Positions 49,258 through 61,402 of a stretch of DNA of 64,000 nt are shown piece after piece (position 1 is the first letter of the stretch; the number at the start of each line of letters is the position of its first letter). The notes under the pieces were generated by a model. It saw only the letters and a list, made by a program, of their open reading frames with translations. It had not been told where the DNA came from and did not search any database. Source of the DNA: Inia geoffrensis (lineage: Eukaryota; Chordata; Mammalia; Artiodactyla; Iniidae); assembly GCA_036417435.1 (NCBI GenBank), contig CM070910.1:77236784-77300783 (forward strand), given 5' to 3'. Both the position numbers and the translations under genes were made by a program.

Positions 49258-50322
49258 GCACAAGGACTGTGAAATAGAGAGAAATTCCTAAATAAGTCAT
49301 TGAGGGCTTGTTAGAAATCTTGGATTGACCACCTCTACATCCACAGCTGTGGTAGAGATAAGGCTGGACACTTGGGGCTGATACTATTGGTGAGGGAATG
49401 CAGACCCTTTGAGGTAATGGTGCATGATTCCCCATCCACGGGTCCCAAATCTCCACATATAAGGGATTTATCCTTCAGCTAAAATATGCATGGAAAACCC
49501 AGAATATGGTCCACGAAGTGATCAGGCAAAATTTCTAAAATTCATCGCCATTTTCCCCCCCTGGTACTCGAGTTCACCTTTCCAGATGCGATATTAACAT
49601 TCTCCCCACTTCGAGAGTCAGTGCCATTGACCTCTTGTTCGGCACAGTTTGCAATTTCTGTGGAAGATGAGCAGGTATAAGGAGAACAAATGATCGGCTA
49701 ACTCGATGTGTTTGGATGGGCACATTGAACGATGATTTCCCTACAGGAAGAAGAATTCACCAAAGGCCCAGTGTGCCATGCCAGAACGAGATTAGGGCCT
49801 AAAGCAATTATTCGGGTTTGCGGTCAGCTCACAAAAAAGCGAGTTGACAAAAGGAGATTTTTGGCACTGTAACTCACAATCCTGCGGAGTGCCAAATGAC
49901 CCCTATCATCCAAAAATTTATTGAAGGAAGACTGTGAAGAGGACTTGAACACGACACAAAATTGCAGAAAACAGATATCAGGTGGTAGATAAAAATTGCT
50001 CTGAAATCCTAGGAAAAGAGGCAGCAGTTCGACAGTGATGCACTTGGCCAAAAAGGGCGTATGCGTTTTTTCCTGAATATATTCAGGAAAAAACGCATAC
50101 GCCCTTTTTGGCCAACCAATCAAGCCTGCAAGGGAAATCCGAACTACAAGGAAGTCTCACTTCCCACCGATCAAAAGGGCCCTCCGAAAAAAATGTAAAA
50201 TCCAGAGAGGCAGGACAGGCCATGGAGAACCGGCAGCCTTGTTATGCTGATGGGCGGGATGTAAATTGCCAACAGCCACTCTGGAGAAGTGGATGGTGTT
50301 TCCTGGAACAAAGAAAAAACCA
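48588..50322 (+). repeat. Satellite unit 29 (beta type), 1735 bp
   Basis: Copy of unit 27 up to about 49900-50000; it then diverges (gataaaaattgc, accaatcaagcc). Private states: gtgccattgacc near 49622 and ccagtgtgcc near 49768. Confidence 0.95.
50044..50115. repeat. Palindrome, unit 29, perfect
   Basis: Arms pair completely. Confidence 0.97.
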
Positions 50323-50993
50323 AGATAGAGAGCCTAGGGCACTTCCACTTATGGTGCTATAGATTCGGAAAATTTAAATGAAAAAGACAGAGCCACACCA
50401 AAGTTTGGGGCTGCTCTGTGTACGGGAACCTTGACTATGGTACAACTTCAATAGCCCAGAAAGAGAAAAATGGATATAGAGGTTGTGGTACATCCCTACA
50501 ATGGAATATCACTCAACAATGAAATCAATGGCCACAGACCAGTAGCAGCATAATGAGTGGATTTAGTTACGATGATTCTAAGTGAAATAAGTCACACATA
50601 AAAAGAAACATCATAAGATATCACTAATACCGGGAATGGAAACACGAGTACGTATGAACTGCATTTCAAAACACAACAGAGTCTCACATTTACAAAAGAA
50701 ATTTATGCTTGCTTAAGGTCAAAGGAGAGTGGGGAGGCTGCATAAAACCAGAGATGGACATTAGGACAGATACCATTCCATAAGCCAAATATATATTAGA
50801 CAAGACCTACTCCTTGCTCAACCAAATAGACTCAACACCCCGTATTCAAAACCTAGGAATAAACCTGACTGTGAAGAAACTTAAAACCCATACATTTATA
50901 GGTCTCCATAAGAAAATCACTTGTGTACAGCAGCATACACACAGCAGTGTAAATAAGCTAAATCCCCTTATAAAAATAAATTTGAAAAAGAAA
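50116..50993 (+). mobile_element. L1 3' end, units 29/30
   Basis: Private gcaagggaaatcc near 50138 and gatatagaggttg near 50473. Confidence 0.85.
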
Positions 50994-52058
50994 GCACAAG
51001 GACTGTGAAATAGAGAGAAATTCTTAAATAAGTCCTTGAGGTCTTGCGAGAAATCTTGGATTTACCACCTCTACATCCACAGCTGGGGGAGAGATAAGGC
51101 TGGACACTTGGGGCTGATACTACTGGTGAGGGAATGCAGACCCTCTGAGGTAATGGTGCATGATCCCCATTCCACGGGTCCCAAATCTCCACGTTTAAGG
51201 GATTTATCCTTCAGCTAATATATGCATGGAAAACCGAGAATATGGTCCACGAAGTGATCAGGCAAAATTTCTAAAATTCATCGCCATTTTCCACCCCTGG
51301 TACTCGAGTTCGCCTTTCCAGATGCGATATAAACATTCTCCCCACTTGGAGAGCCAGTGCCTTTGACCTCTTGCTTGGCACAGTTTGCAATTTCTGTGGA
51401 AGATGAGCAGGAATAAGGAGAACCAATGAGCGGCTAACTCGATGAGTTTAGACGGGCACATTGAACGATGATTTCCCTACAGGAAGAAGAATTCACCAAA
51501 GGCTCAGCGTGCCATGCTGGAACGAGATTAGGGCCTTAAGCAATTATTCGGGTTTGCGGTCAGCTCACAAAAAAGCGAGTTGACAAAAGGAGATTTTTGG
51601 CACTGTAACTCACAATCCTGCGGAGTTCCAAATGACCCCTATCATCCAAAAATTTATTGAAGGAAGACTGTGAAGAGGACTTGAACACGACACAAAATTG
51701 CAGAAAACAGATATCAGGTGGTAGATAAGAATTGCTCTGAAATCCTAGGAAAAGAGGCAGCAGTTCGACAGTGATGCACCTGGCCAAAAAGGACGTATGC
51801 GTTTTTTCCTGAATATATTCAGGAAAAAACGCATACGCCCTTTTTGGCCAACCAAGCAAGCCTGCAATGGAAATCCGAACTACAAGGAAGTCTCACTTCC
51901 CACCGATCAAAAGGGCCCTCCGAAAAAAATGTAAAATCCAGAGAGGCAGGACAGGCCATGGAGAACCGGCAGCCTTGTTATGCTGATGGGCGGGATGGAA
52001 ATTGCCAACAGCCACTCTGGAGAAGTGGATGGTGTTTCCTGGAACAAAGAAAAAACCA
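50323..52058 (+). repeat. Satellite unit 30 (alpha-like), 1736 bp
   Basis: Starts with agatagagagcc. Alpha mark ctgcat after gtacgtatgaac, with private gagtacg near 50646. Introduces gagagccagtgcc, cttgcttggcac, gatgagtttag and gggccttaagc, which run through units 31 and 32. Confidence 0.95.
51780..51851. repeat. Palindrome, unit 30, two mismatches
   Basis: The outermost base is C instead of T, and the left arm has ggacg. Confidence 0.95.
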
Positions 52059-52728
52059 AGCTAGAGAGCCTAGGGCACTTCCACTTATGGTGCTATAGAT
52101 TCGGAAAATTTAAATGAAAAAGACAGAGCCACACCAAAGTTTGGGGCTGCTCTGTGTACGGGAACCTTGACTATGGTACAACTTCAATAGCCCAGAAAGA
52201 GAAAAATGGATATAGAAGTTGTGGTACATCCCTACAATGGAATATCACTCAACAATGAAATCAATGGCCACAGACCAGTAGCAGCATAATGAGTGGATTT
52301 AGTTACGATGATTCTAAGTGAAATAAGTCACACAGAAAAAGAAACATCATAAGATATCACTAATACCGGGAATGAAACACGACTACGCATGAACTGCATT
52401 TGAAAACACAACAGAGTCTCACATTTACAAAAGAAATTTATGCTTGCTTAAGGTCAAAGGAGAGTGGGGAGGCTGCATAAATCCAGAGATGGACATTAGG
52501 ACAGATACCATTCCATAAGCCAAATATATATTAGACAAGACCTACTCCTTGCTCAACCAAATAGACTCAACACCCCGTATTCAAAACCTAGGAATAAACC
52601 TGACTGTGAAGAAACTTAAAACCCATAAATTTATAGGTCTCCATAAGAAAATCACTTGTTTACAGCAGCATACACACAGCAGTGTAAATAAGCTAAATCC
52701 CCTTATAAAAATAAATTTGAAAAAGAAA
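51852..52728 (+). mobile_element. L1 3' end, units 30/31
   Basis: Beta deletion at the start of the 3' UTR followed by alpha-associated states. An internal recombinant. Confidence 0.85.
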
Positions 52729-53793
52729 GCACAAGGACTGTGAAATAGAGAGAAATTTTTAAATAAGTCCTTGAGGGCTTGCGAGAAATCTTGGATTTAC
52801 CACCTCTACATCCACAGCTGGGGGAGAGATAAGGCTGGACACTTGGGGCTGATACTATTGGTGAGGGAATGCAGACCCTCTGAGGTAATGGTGCATGATT
52901 CCCATTCCACGGGTCCCAAATCTCCACGTTTAAGGGATTTATCCTTCAGCTAAAATATGCATGGAAAACCGAGAATATGGTCCACGAAGTGATCAGGCAA
53001 AATTTCTAAAATTCATCGCCATTTTCCACCCCTGGTACTCGAGTTCGCCTTTCCAGATGCGATATAAACATTCTCCCCACTTGGAGAGCCAGTGCCTTTG
53101 ACCTCTTGCTTGGCACAGTTTGCAATTTCTGTGGAAGATGAGCAGGAATAAGGAGAACCAATGAGCGGCTAACTCGATGAGTTTAGACGGGCACATTGAA
53201 CGATGATTTCCCTACAGGAAGAAGAATTCACCAAAGGCTCAGCGTGCCATGCTGGAACGAGATTAGGGCCTTAAGCAATTATTCGGGTTTGCGGTCAGCT
53301 CACAAAAAAGCGAGTTGACAAAAGGAGATTTTTGGCACTGTAACTCACAATCCTGCGGAGTTCCAAATGACCCCTATCATCCAAAAATTTATTGAAGGAA
53401 GACTGTGAAGAGGACTTGAACACGACACAGAATTGCAGAAAACAGAAATCAGGTGGTAGATAAATATTGCTCTGAAATCGTAGGAAAAGAGGCAGCAGTT
53501 CGACAGTGATGCACCTGGCCAAAAAGGGCGTATGCGTTTTTTCCTGAATATATTCAGGAAAAAACGCATACGCCCTTTTTGGCCAACCAAGCAAGCCTGC
53601 AATGGAAATCCGCACTACAAGGAAGTCTCACTTCCCACCGATCAAAAGGGCCCTCCGAAAAAAATGTAAAATCCAGAGAGGCAGGACAGGCCATGGAGAA
53701 CCGGCAGCCTTGTTATGCTGATGGGCGGGATGGAAATTGCCAACAGCCACTCTGGAGAAGTGGATGGTGTTTCCTGGAACAAAGAAAAAAACA
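52059..53793 (+). repeat. Satellite unit 31 (beta/alpha mosaic), 1735 bp
   Basis: Begins with the beta deletion (gggaatgaaacac near 52370). By about 52485 it carries alpha-associated states (gcataaatccagag, cccataaatttatagg, gaaatttttaaat). Confidence 0.95.
53515..53586. repeat. Palindrome, unit 31, outermost mismatch only
   Basis: The outer base is C as in unit 30. The inner 70 bp pair completely. Confidence 0.96.
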
Positions 53794-54462
53794 AGCTAGA
53801 GAGCCTAGGGCACTTCCACTTATGGTGCTATAGATTCAGAAAATTTAAATGAAAAAGACAGAGCCACACCAAAGTTTGGGGCTGCTCTGTGTACGGGAAC
53901 CTTGACTATGGTACAACTTCAATAGCTCAGAAAGAGAAAACTGGATATAGAAGTTGTGGTACATCCCTACAATGGAATATCACTCAACAATGAAATCAAT
54001 GGCCACAGACCAGTAGCAGCATAATGAGTGGATTTAGTTACGATGATTCTAAGTGAAATAAGTCACACAGAAAAAGAAACATCATAAGATATCACTAATA
54101 CCGGGAATGAAACACGACTACGCATGAACTGCATTTGAAAACACAACAGAGTCTCACATTTACAAAAGAAATTTATGCTTGCTTAAGGTCAAAGGAGAGT
54201 GGGGAGGCTGCATAAAACCAGAGATGGACATTAGGACAGATACCATTCCATAAGCAAAATATATATTAGACAAGACCTACTCCTCGCTCAACCAAATCGA
54301 CTCAACACCCCGTATTCAAAACCTAGGAATAAACCTGACTGTGAAGAAACTTAAAACCCATATATTTATAGGTCTCCATAAGAAAATCACTTGTGTACAG
54401 CAGCATACACACAGCAGTGTAAATAAACTAAATCCCCTTATAGAAATAAATTTGCAAAGAAA
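53587..54462 (+). mobile_element. L1 3' end, units 31/32
   Basis: Beta deletion plus loss of one A in the tail (tttgcaaagaaagc). Confidence 0.85.
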
Positions 54463-55525
54463 GCACAAGGACTGTGAAATAGAGAGAAATTCTTAATAAG
54501 TCTTGAGGGCTTGTTAGAAATCTTTGATTGACCACCTCTACGTCCACAGCTGTGGTAGAGATAAGGCTGGACACTTGGGGCTGATACTATTGGTGAGGGA
54601 ATGCAGACCCTTTGAGGTAATGGTGCATGATTCCCCATCCACGGGTCCCAAATCTCCACATTTAAGGGATTTATCCTTCAGCTAAAATATGCATGGAAAA
54701 CCCAGAATATGGTCCACGAAGTGATCAGGCAAAATTTCTAAAATTCATCGCCATTTTCCCCCCCTGGTACTCGAGTTCACCTTTCCAGATGCGATATAAA
54801 CATTCTCCCCACTTGGAGAGCCAGTGCCTTTGACCTCTTGCTTGGCACAGTTTGCAATTTCTGTGGAAGATGAGCAGGAATAAGGAGAACCAATGAGCGG
54901 CTAACTCGATGAGTTTAGACGGGCACATTGAACGATGATTTCCCTACAGGAAGAAGAATTCACCAAAGGCTCAGCGTGCCATGCTGGAACGAGATTAGGG
55001 CCTTAAGCAATTATTCGGGTTTGCAGTCAGCTCACAAAAAAGCGAGTTGACAAAAGGAGATTTTTGGCACTGTAACTCACAATCCTGCGGAGTTCCAAAT
55101 GACCCCTATCATCCAAAAATTTATTGAAGGAAGACTGTGAAGAGGACTTGAACACGACACAAAATTGCAGAAAACAGATATCAGGTGGTAGATAAGAATT
55201 GCTCTGAAATCCTAGGAAAAGAGGCAGCAGTTCGAGAGTGATGCACTTGGCCAAAAAGGGCGTATGCGTTTTTTCCTGAATATATTCAGGAAAAAACGCA
55301 TACGCCCTTTTTGGCCAACCAAGCAAGCCTGCAATGGAAATCCGCACTACAAGGAAGTCTCTCTTCCCACGGATCAAAAGGGCCCTCCGAAAAAAATGTA
55401 AAATCCAGAGAGGCAGGACAGGCCATGGAGAACCGGCAGCCTTGTTATGCTGATGGGCGGGATGTAAATTGCCAACAGCCACTCTGGAGAAGTGGATGGT
55501 GTTTCCTGGAACAAAGAAAAAACTA
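53794..55525 (+). repeat. Satellite unit 32 (beta type), 1732 bp
   Basis: The shortest unit. Besides the beta deletion it has three 1-bp losses in about 50 bp (54450-54500): tttgcaaagaaagc, ttcttaataagtc and aagtcttgagg. Private state: gattcagaaaat near 53834. Confidence 0.95.
55247..55318. repeat. Palindrome, unit 32, perfect
   Basis: Perfect although the rest of this unit is the most indel-rich. Confidence 0.97.
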
Positions 55526-56196
55526 AGCTAGAGAGCCTAGGGCACTTCCACTTATGGTGCTATAGATTCGGAAAATTTAAATGAAAAAGACAGAGTCACA
55601 CCAAAGTTTGGGGCTGCTCTGTGTACGGGAACCTTGACTGTGGTACAACTTCAATAGCCCAGAAAGAGAAAAATGGATATAGAAGTTGTGGTACATCCCT
55701 ACAATGGAATATCACTCAACAATGAAATCAATGGCCACAGACCAGTAGCAGCATAATGAGTGGATTTAGTTACGATGATTCTAAGTGAAATAAGTCACAC
55801 ATAAAAAGAAACATCTTAAGATATCACTAATACCGGGAATGGAAACACGACTACGTATGAACTGCATTTCAAAACACAACAGAGTCTCACATTTACAAAA
55901 GAAATTTATGCTTGCTTAAGGTCAAAGGAGAGTGGGGAGGCTGCATAAATCCAGAGATGGACATTAGGACAGATACCATTCCATAAGCCAAATATATATT
56001 AGACAAGACCTACTCCTTGCTCAACCAAATAGACTCAACACCCCGTATTCAAAACCTAGGAATAAACCTGACTGTGAAGAAACTTAAAACCCATAAATTT
56101 ATAGGTCTCCATAAGAAAATCACTTGTGTACAGCAGCATACACACAGCAGTGTAAATAAGCTAAATCCCCTTATAAAAATAAATTTGAAAAAGAAA
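55319..56196 (+). mobile_element. L1 3' end, units 32/33
   Basis: Alpha version. The 84-codon ORF2 frame ends early because of aaaactaagcta near 55520. Confidence 0.85.
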
Positions 56197-57261
56197 GCAC
56201 AAGGACTGTGAAATAGAGAGAAATTTTTAAATAAGTCCTTGAGGGCTTGCGAGAAATCTTGGATTTACCACCTCTACATCCACAGCTGGGGGAGAGATAA
56301 GGCTGGACACTTGGGGCTGATACTATTGGTGAGGGAATGCAGACCCTCTGAGGTAATGGTGCATGATTCCCATTCCACGGGTCCCAAATCTCCACGTTTA
56401 AGGGATTTATCCTTCAGCTAAAATATGCATGGAAAACCGAGAATATGGTCCACGAAGTGATCAGGCAAAATTTCTAAAATTCATCGCCATTTTCCACCCC
56501 TGGTACTCGAGTTCGCCTTTCCAGATGCGATATAAACATTCTCCCCACTTGGAGAGCCAGTGCCTTTGACCTCTTGCTTGGCACAGTTTGCAATTTCTGT
56601 GGAAGATGAGCAGGAATAAGGAGAACCAATGAGCGGCTAACTCGATGAGTTTAGACGGGCACATTGAACGATGATTTCCCTACAGTAAGAAGAATTCACC
56701 AAAGGCCCAGCGTGCCATGCCAGAACGAGATTAGGGCCTAAAGCAATTATTCGGGTTTGCGGTCAGCTCACAAAAAAGCGAGTTGACAAAAGGAGATTTT
56801 TGGCACTGTAACTCACAATCCTGCGGAGTACCAAATGACCCCTATCATCCAAAAATTTATTGAAGGAAGACTGTGAAGAGGACTTGAACACGACACAAAA
56901 TTGCAGAAAACAGATATCAGGTGGTAGATAAGAATTGCTCTGAAATCCAAGGAAAAGAGGCAGCATTTTGACAGTGATGCACTTGGCCAAAAAGGGCGTA
57001 TGCTTTTTTTCCTGAATATATTCAGGAAAAAACGCATACGCCCTTTTTGGCCAACCAAGCAAGCCTGCAATGGAAATCCGCACTACAAGGAAGTCTCACT
57101 TCCCACCGATCAAAAGGGCCCTCCGAAAAAAATGTAAAATCCAGAGAGGCAGGACAGGCCATGGAGAACCGGCAGCCTTGTTATGCTGATGGGCGGGATG
57201 TAAATTGCCAACAGCCACTCTGGAGAAGTGGATGGTGTTTCCTGGAACAAAGAAAAAACCA
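55526..57261 (+). repeat. Satellite unit 33 (alpha type), 1736 bp
   Basis: Alpha type with ctacgtatgaac, cataaatccagag and cataaatttatagg. Private states: cagagtcacacc near 55593, tgactgtggtac near 55636 and aacatcttaag near 55810. Confidence 0.95.
56983..57054. repeat. Palindrome, unit 33, one mismatch
   Basis: The left arm has tgcttttttt for tgcgtttttt. Confidence 0.96.
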
Positions 57262-57932
57262 AGCTACAGAGCCTAGGGCACTTCCACTTATGGTGCTATA
57301 GATTCGGAAAATTTAAATGAAAAAGACAGAGCCACACCAAAGTTTGGGGCTGCTCTGTGTACGGGAACCTTGACTATGGTACAACTTCAATAGCCCAGAA
57401 AGAGAAAAATGGATATAGAAGTTGTGGTACATCCATACAATGGAATATCACTCAACAATGAAATCAATGGCCACAGACCAGTAGCAGCATAATGAGTGGA
57501 TTTAGTTACGATGATTCTAAGTGAAATAAGTCACACAGAAAAAGAAACATCATAAGATATCACTAATACCGGAAATGAAAACACGACTACGCATGAACTG
57601 CATTTCAAAACACAACACAGTCTCACATTTACAAAAGAAATTTATGCTTGCTTAAGGTCAAAGGAGAGTGGGGAGGCTGCATAAAACCAGAGATGGACAT
57701 TAGGACAGATACCATTCCATAAGCCAAATATATATTAGACGAGACCTACTCCTCGCTCAACCAAATCGACTCAACACCCCGTATTCAAAACCTAGGAATA
57801 AACCTGACTGTGAAGAAACTTAAAACCCATACATTTATAGGTCTCCATAAAAAAATCACTTGTGTACAGCAGCATACACACAGCAGTGTAAATAAGCTAA
57901 ATCCCCTTATAAAAATAAAGTTGAAAAAGAAA
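57055..57932 (+). mobile_element. L1 3' end, units 33/34
   Basis: The tail reads aaaaataaagttg, which keeps AATAAA. Confidence 0.85.
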
Positions 57933-58996
57933 GCACAAGGACTGTTAAATAGAGAGAAATTCTTAAATAAGTCCTTGAGGTCTTGCGAGAAATCTTAGAT
58001 TTACCACCTCTACATCCACAGCTGGGGGAGAGATAAGGTTGGACACTTGGGGCTGATACTATTGGTGAGGGAATGCAGACCCTCTGAGGTAATGGTGCAT
58101 GATTCCCATTCCACGGGTCCCAAATCTCCACGTTTAAGGGATTTATCCTTCAGCTAAAATATGCATGGAAAACCCAGAATATGGTCCACGAAGTGATCAG
58201 GCAAAATTTCTAAAATTCATCGCCATTTTCCCCCCCTGGTACTCGAGTTCGCCTTTCCAGATGCGATATTAACATTCTCCCCACTTGGAGAGTCAGTGCC
58301 TTTGACCTCTTGTTTGGCACAGTTTGCAATTTCTGTGGAAGATGAGCAGGAATAAGGAGAACCAATGAGCGGCTAACTCGATGTGTTTAGACGGGCACAT
58401 TGAACGATGATTTCCCTACAGGAAGAAGAATTCACCAAAGGCTCAGCGTGTCATGCCGTAACGAGTTTAGGGCCTGCAGCAATTATTCGGGTTTGTGGTC
58501 AGCTCACAAAAATCGTGTTGACAAAAGGAGAGTTTTGGCAGTGTAACTCATAATCCTGCGGAGTTCCAAATGACCCCTATCATCCAAAAATTTATTGAAG
58601 GAAGACTGTGAAGAGGACTTGAACACGACACAGAATTTCAGAAAACAGATATCAGTTGGTAGTCAAAAATTGCTCTGAAATCGTAGGAAAAGAGGCAGCA
58701 TTTCGACAGTGATGCACTTGGCCAAAAAGGGCGTATGCGTTTTTTCCTGAATATATTCAGGAAAAAACGCATACGCCCTTTTTGGCCAACCAAGCAAGCT
58801 TGAAATAGAAATCCGCACTACAAGGAAGTCTCACTTCCCACTGATCAAAAGGGCCCTCCGAAAAAAATGTAAAATCCAGAGAGGCAGGACAGGCCATGGA
58901 GAACCGGCAGCCTTGTTATGCTGATGGGCGGGATGTAAATTGCCAACAGCCACTCTGGAGAAGTGGATGGTGTTTCCTGGAACAAAGAAAAAACCA
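57262..58996 (+). repeat. Satellite unit 34 (type B), 1735 bp
   Basis: Starts with agctacagagcc. Private states include catccatacaatgg near 57430, aataaagttgaaa near 57915 and aaatcttagattt near 57990. The region 58440-58680 has several private changes (gtcatgccgtaacg, aaaatcgtgttg, tagtcaaaaattg). Confidence 0.95.
58718..58789. repeat. Palindrome, unit 34, perfect
   Basis: Perfect while both flanks carry several private substitutions. Confidence 0.97.
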
Positions 58997-59667
58997 AGCT
59001 AGAGCTCCTAGGGCACTTCCACTTATGGTGCTATAGATTCGGAAAATTTAAATGTAAAAGACAGAGCCACACCAAAGTTTGGGGCTGCTCTGTGTACGGG
59101 AACCTTGACTATGGTACAACTTCAATAGCCCAGAAAGAGAAAAATGGATATAGAAGTTGTGGTACATCCCTACAATGGAATATCACTCAACAATGAAATC
59201 AATGGCCACAGACCAGTAGCAGCATAATGAGTGGATTTAGTTACGATGATTCTAAGTGAAATAAGTCACACAGAAAAAGAAACATCATAAGATATCACTA
59301 ATACCGGGAATGGAAACACGACTACGCATGAACTGCATTTCAAAACACAACAGAGTCTCACATTTACAAAAGAAATTTATGCTTGCTTAAGGTCAAAGGA
59401 GAGTGGGGAGGCTGCATAAAACCAGAGATGGACTTTAGGACAGTTACCATTCCATAAGCCAAATATATATTAGACAAGACCTACTCCTCGCTGAACCAAA
59501 TCGACTCAACACCCCGTATTCAAAACCTAGGAATAAACCTGACTGTGAAGAAACTTAAAACCCATACATTTATAGGTCTCCATAAGAAAATCACTTGTGT
59601 ACAGCAGCATACACACAGCAGTGTAAATAATCTAAATCCCCTTATAAAAATAAATTTGAAAAAGAAA
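58790..59667 (+). mobile_element. L1 3' end, units 34/35
   Basis: Private agcttgaaatagaaatcc near 58797 at the ORF2 end. First copy with aaatgtaaaagac. Confidence 0.85.
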
Positions 59668-60732
59668 GCACAAGGACTGTGCAATAGAGAGAAATTCTTA
59701 AATAAGTCCTTGAGGTCTTGTGAGAAATCTTGGATTTACCACCTCTACATCCACAGCTGGGGGAGAGATAAGGCTGGACACTTGGGGCTGATACTATTGG
59801 TGAGGGAATGCAGACCCTCTGAGGTAATGGTGCGTGATTCCCATTCCACGGGTCCCAAATCTCCACGTTTAAGGGATTTATCCTTCAGCTAAAATATGCA
59901 TGGAAAACCCAGAATATTGTCCACGAAGTGATCAGGCAAAATTTCTAAAATTCATCGCCATTTTCCCCCCCTGGTACTCGAGTTCGCCTTTCCAGATGCG
60001 ATATTAACATTCTCCCCACTTGGAGAGTCAGTGCCTTTGACCTCTTGTTTGGCACAGTTTGCAATTTCTGTGGAAGATGAGCAGGAATAAGGAGAACCAA
60101 TGAGCGGCTAACTCGATGTGTTTAGACGGGCACATTGAACGATGATTTCCCTACAGGAAGAAGAATTCACCAAAGGCTCAGCGTGCCATGCAGGCACGAG
60201 ATTAGGGCCTGAAGCAATTATTCGGGTTTGCGGTCAGCTCACAAGAAAGCGAGTTGAGAAAAGGAGATTTTTGGCACTGTAACTCACAATCCTGCGGAGT
60301 TCCAAATGACCCCTATCATCCAAAAATTTATTGAAGGAAGACTGTGAAGAGGACTTGAACACGACACAGAATTGCAGAAAACAGATATCAGGTGGTAGAT
60401 AAAAATTGCTCTGAAATCGTAGGAAAAGAGGCAGCAGTTCGACAGTGATGCACTTGGCCAAAAAGGGCGTATGCGTTTTTTCCTGAATATATTCAGGAAA
60501 AAACGCATACGCCCTTTTTGGCCAACCAAGCAAGCCTGCAATGGAAACCCGCACTAAAAGGAAGTCTCTCTTCCCACCGATCAAAATGGCCCTCCGAAAA
60601 AAATGTAAAATCCAGAGAGGCAGGACAGGCCATGGAGAACCGGCAGCCTTGTTATGCTGATGGGCGGGATGTAAATTGCCAACAGCCACTCTGGAGAAGT
60701 GGATGGTGTTTCCTGGAACAAAGAAAAAACCA
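58997..60732 (+). repeat. Satellite unit 35 (type B), 1736 bp
   Basis: Starts with agctagagctcc, creating a private SacI-like GAGCTC. Shares aaatgtaaaagac with units 36 and 37. Private state: ggactttaggacagttacc near 59430. Confidence 0.95.
60454..60525. repeat. Palindrome, unit 35, perfect
   Basis: Arms pair completely. Confidence 0.97.
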
Positions 60733-61402
60733 AGCTAGAGAGCCTAGGGCACTTCCACTTATGGTGCTATAGATTCGGAAAATTTAAATGTAAAAGACAG
60801 AGCCACACCAAAGTTTGGGGCTGCTCTGTGTACGGGAACCTTGACTATGGTACAACTTCAATAGCCCAGAAAGAGAAAACTGGATATAGAAGTTGTGGTA
60901 TATCCCTACAATGGAATATCACTCAACAATGAAATCAATGGCCACAGACCAGTAGCAGCATAATGAGTGGATTTAGTTACGATGATTCTAAGTGAAATAA
61001 GTCACACAGAAAAAGAAACATCATAAGATATCACTAATACCGGGAATGGAAACACGACTACGCATGAACTGCATTTCAAAACACAGCAGAGTCTCACATT
61101 TACAAAAGAAATTTATGCTTGCTTAAGGTCAAAGGAGAGTCGGGAGGCTGCATAAAACCAGAGATGGACATTAGGACAGATACCATTCCATAAGCCAAAT
61201 ATATATTGGACTACACCTACTCCTCGCTCAACCAAATCGACTCAACACCCCGTATTCAAAACCTAGGAATAAACCTGAATGTGAAGAAACTTAAAACCCA
61301 TACATTTATATGTCTCCATAAGAAAATCACTTGTGTATAGCAGCATACACACAGCAGTGTAAATAAGCTAAACCCCTTATAAAAATAAATTTGAAAAAGA
61401 AA
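60526..61402 (+). mobile_element. L1 3' end, units 35/36
   Basis: Has gaaacccgcac near 60543 and one missing base in gctaaaccccttat. Confidence 0.85.
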
